A DNA stretch of 64,000 bases from Bacteroidia bacterium. Lineage in GTDB: Bacteria; Bacteroidota; Bacteroidia; Chitinophagales; Saprospiraceae. Positions 26,316-33,297 of this stretch are shown here, piece after piece. Position 1 is the first letter of the stretch; the number at the start of each line of letters is the position of its first letter. The notes under the pieces were generated by a model. It was not told where the DNA came from. It was given only the letters and a program-made list of their open reading frames with translations, and searched no databases. The position numbers were made by a program, and so were the translations under genes. The stretch is taken from assembly GCA_030430845.1 (NCBI GenBank), contig JAUIKE010000003.1:1-64000 (forward strand), written 5' to 3'.

Positions 26316-27578
26316 ATGACAGAAGAGCAGTTTCAAATAGAATCGTGTATCAAAGCCATAGAGGCCAAATTAGGCTGGGGGAAAGGTGAAAACTGGACCC
26401 ATCAGGACTTCACCAATCTGAGCGATCGTATACTGGAAGAGACCGGCGAGTCCATTAGCTACATAACCTTGAAAAGGATATGGGGAAAGGTAAGCTATAA
26501 TAGCTTACCCAATCTGAACACCTTAAACACCCTCGCTCACTTTTTGGAATTTGACTCCTGGCGTGCCTATCAAAAATCATTGAGAGAAAAAAAGCAAACT
26601 TCCGGGCAATCCTTCCGTTTTTTCCAGGAAAAAAGTAAGGTCTGGCTCCAGGCCGGTGCCGCTATCCTACTTATTCTCTTCTTCCTCTTAATAATTCCTG
26701 CTGCGAAGGATCAACCTCCCCTTCATCCGGAAGACTATAGTTTTTCGAGTAAAAAAGTGGTCAGCCAGGGAGTTCCCAATTCGGTGGTTTTTGATATCGA
26801 AGCTGCTAAATCCCCTTATGATACGATAGAAGTCCAGCAATCCTGGGACGAAAGACTTCGAACAAAGATATCCAAGGATCAAAAACAGCATACGTCCATT
26901 TATTACTATCCGGGCTTTTTTGAGGCAAAGTTGGTGGTGGGAGGAAAAGTAATGCAGGAGCATGCACTGCATATTACTTCCGATGGTTGGTATGCTGCGA
27001 TCAGGCAGGCTCCTGTGCCGGTTTATTTCCCCTTGAAGGACATTCAACAGGATGGTCGTCTGGAAGTGACGGCTGAACAGGCGCTCGACAAAAATATTCC
27101 CCTACAGCCTCAACCTCCGCTAACACGAATCGGCAACATCCGTGAATTTGGTGATTTGAAGACCGATAATTTTGTTTTTGAGGCGACTCTCCAGCATACA
27201 TATAGCGAGGGAAGCGCAGCTTGCCGGCAGACTTTTGTTTATTTATTATGCGAGGGTAAAATTATCCTGATCCCGCTCACTGCCCGGGGATGTGTATCAA
27301 GTAGTAATTTGTATTTCATCGACCACATCGTTTCTGGAAAAGAAAAGGACTTATCGGCATTTGGCGTTGATTTTAGTGAAGAAGTCCAACTGAAAGTAAG
27401 CTGTGTGAGTGGTCAGGGAAGCGTTTATCTGAATGGGAAAAAAGTCTATTCCGTTCCGGGAAAAGTGGAGGCCAGAGCCATTAAAGGTATTGATTTTCGG
27501 TTTCGAGGCCTTGGCGCTGTTAGTGAGGTAAAGTTGGGAAAGCCGGGGGAGACTCCAATTTTATTAGAGGATTTTTAG
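26316..27578 (+). CDS. Membrane-anchored protein with N-terminal HTH-like domain
   Basis: A 420-aa protein with no signal peptide. Residues 1-90 are helical with a helix-turn-helix look (ISYITLKRIWGKV...LNTLNTLAHFLEFDSW), a motif seen at the N-terminus of many uncharacterised Bacteroidetes proteins. One membrane helix follows (about 111-130, AAILLILFFLLIIPAA), so the rest (130-420, beta-rich) should be periplasmic. The C-terminal part contains LKVSCVSGQGSVYLNGKKVYSV, like a lectin-type sandwich. The layout suggests a one-component transmembrane regulator; its divergent neighbour also has a lectin-like domain. The TAG stop codon lies in a palindrome-plus-tail element. Confidence 0.6.
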   Translation: MTEEQFQIESCIKAIEAKLGWGKGENWTHQDFTNLSDRILEETGESISYITLKRIWGKVSYNSLPNLNTLNTLAHFLEFDSWRAYQKSLREKKQTSGQSFRFFQEKSKVWLQAGAAILLILFFLLIIPAAKDQPPLHPEDYSFSSKKVVSQGVPNSVVFDIEAAKSPYDTIEVQQSWDERLRTKISKDQKQHTSIYYYPGFFEAKLVVGGKVMQEHALHITSDGWYAAIRQAPVPVYFPLKDIQQDGRLEVTAEQALDKNIPLQPQPPLTRIGNIREFGDLKTDNFVFEATLQHTYSEGSAACRQTFVYLLCEGKIILIPLTARGCVSSSNLYFIDHIVSGKEKDLSAFGVDFSEEVQLKVSCVSGQGSVYLNGKKVYSVPGKVEARAIKGIDFRFRGLGAVSEVKLGKPGETPILLEDF

Positions 27579-27681
27579 ACCTCAAAGGTTTCGAAACCTT
27601 TGAGGTCTAGGCTTAGATAGCTCTGCTTACCACAATTTCCCCAAAAAAGTTCCCTCCACCCAGTCTTTTTTTAAAAATCCT
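27576..27681 (+). repeat. Palindrome-plus-tail element, copy C
   Basis: Palindrome 27576-27609 centred on TTCGAA with arm TAGACCTCAAAGG, then tail AGATAGCTCTGCTTACC and CCAAAAAAGTTCCC. Its first three bases are the stop codon of the preceding gene. Confidence 0.8.
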
Positions 27682-27912
27682 TTCTCTCCAATATCTGAAT
27701 ACCCTAAAGCTCCACAATCATCCTTATCCATTGAGTCAATAGTGGCATCTATTGAGTGGATGTGCAATTAGAAAAAATCTTTATCCATACTGATTACCTT
27801 CAGGCATTAACTCAATCAAACACTCTCTTCAATCACTTGAGATTGAATAAAGCAGCCATTCATCTTAAGCTTGTACCAACAAATAACATTCAAGCATTTA
27901 AATCATACGACT

Positions 27913-28347
27913 ATGACAAGTTTACCGTTGAAAAACAAATTAGGGCTGACTCACTTGATGGACCCCAAAACAAATTTGTTCCTAAAATTACCTCAGGGCT
28001 TTAGAATATTTGCTACCACCGACCGCTTCTGGATCGGCGGCAATCAGGAGGAGGCTTATTATTTGCATATAGAGCGCCTGGCCGGAACGGAGCACATACC
28101 AACCATTTTAGCCGAAGGAGACCTGGATATGTATATCACCTCCACCGGATCAAAAATTGAAAAGATCGACTCTTCCACATCCGGTCTTAAAATTGCCGGG
28201 AGTATTGGCCAAAAGGAGGTTTCCGGCTATTTGGCCAAAGTAGATTATTCAGCTACCTATTCGTACATCGTAATGATAGCCAGTGAAACGGATTCGACCG
28301 ACGAGGACCGAACCATCGCACTCAATATCTGCCGTCATATTTCTTAA
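27913..28347 (+). CDS. Hypothetical cytoplasmic protein
   Basis: A 144-aa protein from ATG 27913; a longer frame opens at 27871. No signal peptide or membrane helix. The sequence is mixed alpha/beta (FRIFATTDRFWIGGNQEEAYYLHIERL, ILAEGDLDMYITS). I do not recognise a family. It is followed after 27 bp by a DUF4395-like membrane protein gene. Confidence 0.6.
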   Translation: MTSLPLKNKLGLTHLMDPKTNLFLKLPQGFRIFATTDRFWIGGNQEEAYYLHIERLAGTEHIPTILAEGDLDMYITSTGSKIEKIDSSTSGLKIAGSIGQKEVSGYLAKVDYSATYSYIVMIASETDSTDEDRTIALNICRHIS

Positions 28348-28374
28348 TCGAACTCAGAAGTAAAAAACAGTATC

Positions 28375-28872
28375 ATGAAAAATAAAAAGGCTGGACTTTC
28401 CAGCACCCGAATTAACAGGATCCGCGCACAGGGTTATTTTGCTTATACCGATCAGGAAATTACAGAGCTGGCATGGGGAAATCGCTTTGCGTATATACTT
28501 TGTACTTCCCTCGTTATTACGGGGGTGGCAACGGCTAGTGTCCCCTTGCTTTCTGGAATGATGACCGTCGCCTTCGGAGGAGTCGTTCTTCCCAATCATC
28601 CGTTCGATTACATTTACAACTATTGGCTCAGAAGGTTTTGGAAAGGCCCCAAACTACCGAGACGGTCCAATCAGCTCAAGTTTGCTTGTGCCAATGCCAC
28701 GGCCATGCTGGCAGCTATCGTTTATATGTTTTATTCCGGAAACACGATGGTAGGATATCTATTGGGCGTTTTTTTTGCTGTAATGGCGTCCCTGGTGAGT
28801 AGTATAGATCTGTGTATTCCTTCTGTTATTTATAATGCTATGTTTAAGATCCGATTGTCCCCTAAAATATAA
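28375..28872 (+). CDS. DUF4395-like membrane protein
   Basis: A 165-aa membrane protein with four hydrophobic segments (about 40-55, 57-72, 102-118, 122-143) and a positively charged linker (RRFWKGPKLPRRSNQLK). The pattern, including LPNHPFDYIYN, fits the DUF4395 family of unknown function. It probably shares a transcript with the preceding hypothetical gene. Confidence 0.65.
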   Translation: MKNKKAGLSSTRINRIRAQGYFAYTDQEITELAWGNRFAYILCTSLVITGVATASVPLLSGMMTVAFGGVVLPNHPFDYIYNYWLRRFWKGPKLPRRSNQLKFACANATAMLAAIVYMFYSGNTMVGYLLGVFFAVMASLVSSIDLCIPSVIYNAMFKIRLSPKI

Positions 28873-28914
28873 AACAGGAGTCATCCCAAATTCTCAAAGC
28901 CTTTTATAAAGATC

Positions 28915-29007
28915 TGACTTTCAATTATTTAACTTTCGTTGTTCGTTGTTCGTTGTTCGTTGTTCGATTAAACGGACAACAATCAACGGACAACGAACTG
29001 AAAGTCA
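28915..29007. repeat. Inverted repeat enclosing a 7-bp tandem repeat
   Basis: TGACTTTCA (28915-28923) and TGAAAGTCA (28999-29007) enclose four tandem copies of CGTTGTT (28937-28966) and partly complementary CGGACAACGAAC. A similar tandem repeat lies at 46595-46640. It sits between convergent genes. Confidence 0.65.
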
Positions 29008-29074
29008 ATATTTAGTTGAATAAGCAGTTTTTCTAAATTCTCTTTAAAAAATGGGGATGACTCCAGTTTGTAAA

Positions 29075-29479
29075 TTATGACAATTCCTTCTCAATATCAT
29101 TCAGGGTCTGTCTGACATCTTTTTTGAAGGCTTCCCAACCGTCGCTGATATCTTCACCCATTCTTTCAAGGCTCTTATCAAGATCTTTACCTTTTTGCTG
29201 TAGATAATCAATCTGTTTTTGAATTTCGATGGAGGCTTCCTCAGAAGCTGACTCCATATCCTTCGACAATTCATTAATTCTTTCCTCGATATCGGATTGG
29301 ATGTCTTTAATATCTTTCTGAAGTTCTTCCTGCTCGGTCCTGAATAAATCTCCGACGGACTCTCCAAATTCTTCTAGGTCCTCCTCAGCCTTTTCTGCTG
29401 CAGATTTATTTTCGCAGGCCATGATAGACATACTCAATACGATGGCTAAAAACAGGAAACTTAATTTTAAATTTTTCAT
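29075..29479 (-). CDS. Coiled-coil lipoprotein
   Basis: A 134-aa predicted lipoprotein: signal LSFLFLAIVLSMSIMAC with lipobox cysteine at 22. The mature part is almost entirely charged helix (EEFGESVGDLFRTEQEELQKDIKDIQSD...) and would form a coiled coil. Function unknown; such proteins are often envelope-stress or periplasmic spacer proteins. It lies beside genes for the DUF1328/YtxH/holin block. Confidence 0.75.
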   Translation of the reverse strand: MKNLKLSFLFLAIVLSMSIMACENKSAAEKAEEDLEEFGESVGDLFRTEQEELQKDIKDIQSDIEERINELSKDMESASEEASIEIQKQIDYLQQKGKDLDKSLERMGEDISDGWEAFKKDVRQTLNDIEKELS

Positions 29480-29694
29480 TTTACTTTTTTTTGGTTTAAA
29501 ATTGATGGTTTAAATGGAGTTATAAAAGCTCTTCTGCCGGCCATAAATTCGATAGCCGGTGAAAACATTTATGGAACAAAAAAATTATTTGGTTTTATTT
29601 AGTGAACTGATTAGGAAAGAGAAAATCTTAAAAGAAAACCGTTTATTATTAAAAAGCAGTTTTGAATCAGATGTTCGATTTGCTGTAAAAAAAA

Positions 29695-30816
29695 TTATTT
29701 TCTTCTTAAAAACTGGCTGAGTCTGAACCTGGGATGATCAAACTTTTGCAGCAATTGCCCTTCTTTATTCCCTATTTCAGTTCCGAGTAACATACTGATT
29801 GGTCGCAAAACATCCACCTGCTCCATGATTATCTTAAAGATGGCCATTAAAGGAATAGCAATAACCAAACCTGCAATCCCCCAGATACTTCCCCAAATAA
29901 GTAAGGATAGGATGGAAGCCAAAGGATTTAGTTTCACAGAAGCCCCTGCAATTTTAGGCGTGATCAGATTATTCTCCAGGAGTTGAACGATGTTAAATAC
30001 CAAAATAACCAGGAGTGGTTGGAACCAGCCGTTAGACAAGGACAGCGTATATAAAAAGGGCAAAAAAGCAGCTAAGAAAGTCCCCAAATAAGGGATAAAA
30101 GCTAACATCCCTCCCAGGAAGCCCCAGAACAAACAATATTTGACACCTATGATCCACAATCCTAAACTATTTAATACCCCTAATACAAAAGTCACCAATA
30201 GCATTCCCACTAAATAACGTCCGATTACCAGGTTAATCCTTTCTAAAAGCGCTTCGGCCTTTTCTCTGTTTTCTTCGGTCATTTGAATCAGGAAAAAGTT
30301 TTTAAAAGCAGTTCGATAGAGCATAAAGAAAAAACAATAGACAAAAGTCAGTAGCGAATTGATCAGAAAGGAAGCAGAAGCAATCATTCTTGGAAAAGTG
30401 CTGGTTAGCGATCCATTCAAAATTTGAGGAAAGGTCTCCATGATCCATTTTTCACTCTCCGCTTTGGTAAAGCCAAACTGCCGGTACACCCATATGTAAA
30501 ATTCGTTGGTAATTTCTTTAAACCGGTTCTCGATATCAGGCAGGGAACTGATCACATCTGTAATCTCTATATAAATGAAATAGCAAAAGCCTAAAACGGG
30601 CAAACCAATTAACAGGAAGGTGAGGAAAATTGATGGAATCCGCCATTGGATTCGGTCTTCTATTTTTCGGCACAGGGGATTCAGCACAATGGCCAGCAAA
30701 CCTCCAAACACCAGAGGTATTAGAAGATGCCTGGCAACAATTAGAAAATAGACCAGCAAGAAAAGGAGAATCACAATAGCCGCCAGTCTGGTAAAATCAG
30801 TGGTTTTTACGTTCAT
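29695..30816 (-). CDS. AI-2E family transporter
   Basis: A 373-aa inner-membrane protein; ATG 30816 is chosen, with an alternative ATG at 30840. Around eight membrane segments, with the family pattern: paired N-terminal helices (LAAIVILLFLLVYFLIVARHLLIPLVFGGLLAIVL), a helical domain 80-150, and the C-terminal block PYLGTFLAAFLPFLYTLS and LLENNLITPKIAGASVKLNPLASILSLLIWG. The family includes autoinducer-2 exporters and Na+/H+ or small-solute carriers, so the substrate is open. Divergent from the ECF sigma gene. Confidence 0.88.
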   Translation of the reverse strand: MNVKTTDFTRLAAIVILLFLLVYFLIVARHLLIPLVFGGLLAIVLNPLCRKIEDRIQWRIPSIFLTFLLIGLPVLGFCYFIYIEITDVISSLPDIENRFKEITNEFYIWVYRQFGFTKAESEKWIMETFPQILNGSLTSTFPRMIASASFLINSLLTFVYCFFFMLYRTAFKNFFLIQMTEENREKAEALLERINLVIGRYLVGMLLVTFVLGVLNSLGLWIIGVKYCLFWGFLGGMLAFIPYLGTFLAAFLPFLYTLSLSNGWFQPLLVILVFNIVQLLENNLITPKIAGASVKLNPLASILSLLIWGSIWGIAGLVIAIPLMAIFKIIMEQVDVLRPISMLLGTEIGNKEGQLLQKFDHPRFRLSQFLRRK

Positions 30817-30855
30817 GAGCCTTAAGTTTTTTGGGTACATGTATATAAAGTAGAA

Positions 30856-30895
30856 GAGCAGAAAAACCCTTTTGTTCGTTTTCTGCTCCTTTTTT
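30856..30895 (+). terminator. Terminator-like hairpin on the plus strand
   Basis: GAGCAGAAAA (30856-30865) pairs with TTTTCTGCTC (30879-30888), followed by CTTTTTT. It reads as a plus-strand terminator although the nearest upstream plus-strand gene ends at 28872, so its target transcript is unclear. Confidence 0.55.
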
Positions 30896-31011
30896 CAAAA
30901 GCCCTCGGAAAATGATCATTCATTTCTGATATGTCAGAAAAATGATTTTATTTAATCAAAATAAAAAACACAAAATCATCATAAAAAACTGATTATCAAT
31001 TATTTAAAAAG

Positions 31012-31028
31012 TTGGCACGGCTTTTGAA
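31012..31028 (+). promoter_or_regulatory. Sigma-54-like (-24/-12) promoter of the ECF gene
   Basis: TTGGCACGGCTTTTGAA matches the sigma-54 consensus TGGCACG-N4-TTGC except that the final C is A. The GG and G(A) elements are exactly 12 bp apart. It lies about 80-95 bp upstream of the ECF gene start, and a sigma-54 activator gene lies downstream at 33298. Confidence 0.65.
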
Positions 31029-31104
31029 ATATAGATAAGCGAAAGGAAAGAAAAAATCTCAAAAGAAAATTTCAACTCAATTAACCAACTGAAACTACTC
31101 TGTA

Positions 31105-31632
31105 ATGAAGCATGTAATGTCAAAAGATGAATTCATGGAAAAATATTCCATACTGAGAAGTTCACTGTTTGCTTTCGCCTTACGGCTGACTCAAAATAAA
31201 GATGACGCCAAGGATCTGGTACAGGAAACATTCATGAGGGCATTCACTTATAGGTCCGGCTTTAAGGAAGGAACCAACTTCAAGGCCTGGGTCACGACCA
31301 TCATGAGAAATGCCTTTATCAGTGAGTACAGAAAACGCAAGCGCAGAGGCCAGGTGGAGGAATCCATTGAAAATGTAACACACATGGTCAATGATAAGAC
31401 TGCAGAAGTCAAATCTGATCATGCTGTTCATTTAAAAGAATTAATCGGCATAGTTGACAGGCTTGACAGCAAGTACAGATTGCCGTTCCTGATGTTTTTG
31501 AATGGATACAGTTACATCGAAATTGGCCTGCATTTTGACATTCCGATCGGCACCGTTAAGAGTAGGCTTTCTACTGCACGCGACCGACTCAGACACAGCA
31601 TACAAGCGAATTACAGAACCCGAAGAGCCTAA
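31105..31632 (+). CDS. ECF-type RNA polymerase sigma factor
   Basis: A 175-aa extracytoplasmic-function sigma factor; ATG 31117 is an alternative start. Sigma region 2 is clear (LRLTQNKDDAKDLVQETFMRAF, then WVTTIMRNAFISEYRKRKR). Sigma region 4 carries the HTH (FLMFLNGYSYIEIGLHFDIPIGTVKSRLSTARDRL). No anti-sigma gene follows; instead small membrane-protein genes do, so those are plausible targets. It is preceded by a sigma-54-like promoter. Confidence 0.92.
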   Translation: MKHVMSKDEFMEKYSILRSSLFAFALRLTQNKDDAKDLVQETFMRAFTYRSGFKEGTNFKAWVTTIMRNAFISEYRKRKRRGQVEESIENVTHMVNDKTAEVKSDHAVHLKELIGIVDRLDSKYRLPFLMFLNGYSYIEIGLHFDIPIGTVKSRLSTARDRLRHSIQANYRTRRA

Positions 31633-31635
31633 GGG

Positions 31636-31695
31636 GGAGGGTTGTGTGAAAAGTCCTTCGACCTTTTTCCCCAACCCCAAGAAAATATTTTTTAT
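31636..31695 (+). repeat. Half copy of the three-hairpin element
   Basis: GGGTTGTGTGAAAAGTCC...CCTTTTTCCCCAACCCC followed by AAGAAAATATT resembles the left hairpin of the elements at 3464 and 4970. The GGGTTG stem is kept (pairs with CAACCC). It lies just after the sigma factor stop and may act as its terminator. Confidence 0.6.
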
Positions 31696-31716
31696 CACAC
31701 TCAAAAAACTTTAATC

Positions 31717-31893
31717 ATGTTAAGACTTATTGTAGCCTTTTTGATCATTGCATTGATCGCAGCCGTATTAGGATTTGGAGGAATTGCAGCCGGTGCAGCC
31801 AGTATCGCCAAGATAGTATTCTATATATTCCTTATTCTTTTAGCCATTTCATTGATCTCCGGTTTGTTTAGAGGAAGTACCTGGAGATGGTAA
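31717..31893 (+). CDS. DUF1328 small membrane protein
   Basis: A 58-aa protein with two hydrophobic segments joined by a glycine/alanine turn ([51 protein letters not shown]). It matches the DUF1328 (YtjA-like) family of stress-induced inner-membrane proteins. The longer frame from 31642 runs through the repeat and is rejected. It begins the small-membrane-protein cluster behind the ECF sigma factor. Confidence 0.85.
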   Translation: MLRLIVAFLIIALIAAVLGFGGIAAGAASIAKIVFYIFLILLAISLISGLFRGSTWRW

Positions 31894-31978
31894 TCATATA
31901 TCCGGCCCCTCTTCATCCAAATGAACACTTCTAACAAATTATTTCTCAAACCATTTGATCACAACAAAAAACAACATT

Positions 31979-32347
31979 ATGAGCAACCGTAATAATTCAA
32001 GAAACTGGTTAGCCCTGGGCTTTGGCCTGCTGGCCGGTGGTGCCCTAGGCTATTATCTCAATACCGATAAAGGAAGAGCAATGCGTAAGAAAGTCTCGGA
32101 AGAGGTGAAGAGAAACGCAGATTATGCCGCTGAAAAGTTGAGCCAAACAGCCGACCAAGTGAAAAACCAAGTGAACAATCTGGCTGAACAAGCCCAATCA
32201 AGTATTTCCAGTATTACATCCAACGCCCAGGAGGCTGTTGACTCCATGGAAGATAGCTTTGAAAAAGGTGCCGAGAAGGCCAAGAAAAAAACAAAGCGAG
32301 CCTCCAACCATATTTCCGAAATGGTCGATAGCGAACAGAACTCTTAA
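31979..32347 (+). CDS. YtxH-domain protein
   Basis: A 122-aa protein from ATG 31979. One glycine-rich membrane helix (WLALGFGLLAGGALGYYL), then a long charged helix (AMRKKVSEEVKRNADYAAEKLSQTADQVKNQVNN...) typical of YtxH stress proteins. The tail is highly charged (EKAKKKTKRASNH). It probably lies in the membrane with a cytoplasmic coiled coil. Confidence 0.85.
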   Translation: MSNRNNSRNWLALGFGLLAGGALGYYLNTDKGRAMRKKVSEEVKRNADYAAEKLSQTADQVKNQVNNLAEQAQSSISSITSNAQEAVDSMEDSFEKGAEKAKKKTKRASNHISEMVDSEQNS

Positions 32348-32365
32348 AAACCAAAAGTCGTGGCA

Positions 32366-32716
32366 ATGAAGCATTCAGAACAACTTCTACAAACTGCCGG
32401 GGAAACTTTCGAGTATGCCCGGCAGTATGCCCGGCAAAAAGTCGAGTATCACAAGCTTGATATGGCTGGGCGTATGGCAAAGGTGACCTCCTTTCTTCTG
32501 ACCTTTATCTTAACGATATTTTTAGTGGGGATGGTCATTGCTTTTTTATCCATCGGCCTGGCTATTTTCCTGGGTCAGGTACTCGAATCCTATTTTTGGG
32601 GATTCACCATCGTCGGAGGCTTTTATTTATTGATTACCCTGCTGATCTATTCGTTGAGAACCCGCTTACTCACCAATCCATTATTATCTGTTATACTAAA
32701 ATCGATTCTGGAATAA
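32366..32716 (+). CDS. Phage-holin-family (Phage_holin_3_6-like) membrane protein
   Basis: A 116-aa protein from ATG 32366 with an amphipathic N-terminus (TAGETFEYARQYARQKVEYHKL) and two membrane helices (VTSFLLTFILTIFLVGMVIAFLSIGLAIFL; FWGFTIVGGFYLLITLLIYSL). It matches the putative Actinobacteriophage-holin/PF07332-type family that travels with YtxH genes in Bacteroidetes. The name is historical; no prophage is present. Confidence 0.8.
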   Translation: MKHSEQLLQTAGETFEYARQYARQKVEYHKLDMAGRMAKVTSFLLTFILTIFLVGMVIAFLSIGLAIFLGQVLESYFWGFTIVGGFYLLITLLIYSLRTRLLTNPLLSVILKSILE

Positions 32717-32718
32717 TT

Positions 32719-33093
32719 ATGAAAAAGAAAATTAACAGCCTGGAAGAACTTGAATTGGAAATGAAAAAACTAGAGCTGGAAATGGATTTTACTGCTAAAG
32801 CTTTTAAAGACAGTTTAAGCCGATCCAAAAATGTGGCCCTGAATTGGACTTCCATTAAGAGTATTTCTCCTGTACTCATCAACGGCGCTATCAAATGGGG
32901 GATGCATTCCGCTGTTTCTTCCCTTGAAACGCCTGATAACAGTCAAAATGATAAGTCGACCTCCATGTGGCAAAGCCTGACTTCTTATTTCCTGGAAGAG
33001 ATCTTCTGGCCGCTCGCCACACAATGGATATCTTCCACCAAAGAGCCCACAAAAGAAAATCCTATTACCTCTCCCCTAATAACTAATAACTAA
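32719..33093 (+). CDS. Hypothetical protein of the YtxH/holin cluster
   Basis: A 124-aa protein from ATG 32719, two bases after the previous stop. N-terminal coiled coil (INSLEELELEMKKLELEMDFTAKAFKDSL), then mixed sequence (PVLINGAIKWGMHS). Family not recognised. Its last codons (LITNN and stop) are encoded by a 7-bp tandem repeat. Confidence 0.75.
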   Translation: MKKKINSLEELELEMKKLELEMDFTAKAFKDSLSRSKNVALNWTSIKSISPVLINGAIKWGMHSAVSSLETPDNSQNDKSTSMWQSLTSYFLEEIFWPLATQWISSTKEPTKENPITSPLITNN

Positions 33094-33115
33094 TAACTAA
33101 TAACTAATAACTAAC
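33076..33115 (+). repeat. Tandem CTAATAA repeat at a gene end
   Basis: Four copies of CTAATAA plus CTAAC. The stop codon of the hypothetical gene lies in it, so slippage could change the C-terminus. Confidence 0.8.
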
Positions 33116-33138
33116 ATAAAAAATAGTTGCCTTTCTTC

Positions 33139-33167
33139 GCCTGTACTCAAGCTACGGGCTTTTTTTT
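33139..33167 (+). terminator. Rho-independent terminator of the YtxH/holin cluster
   Basis: GCCTGTA (33139-33145) pairs with TACGGGC (33153-33159) with one G-T pair, followed by eight T. It closes the operon 31717-33093. Confidence 0.8.
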
Positions 33168-33297
33168 GCACTTTTTCCAGTTAATTCCTATTTTTATTTA
33201 ACATTTTCACTTTTTCTGTGTTGTAAGATTAAACACACAATTGCTATTCAATTTTTCTCCGATAAGGTTTTCATTCAACTGAATTTAATTACCGAAT

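Noticed and set aside
27756-28004. 82-aa open frame overlapping the 27913 gene
   Set aside because: Low-complexity composition, overlaps a longer better-supported frame, and has no family feature.
32366-32716. Prophage or holin of a lysis cassette
   Set aside because: No lysin or phage genes nearby; the protein belongs to a chromosomal YtxH-linked family.
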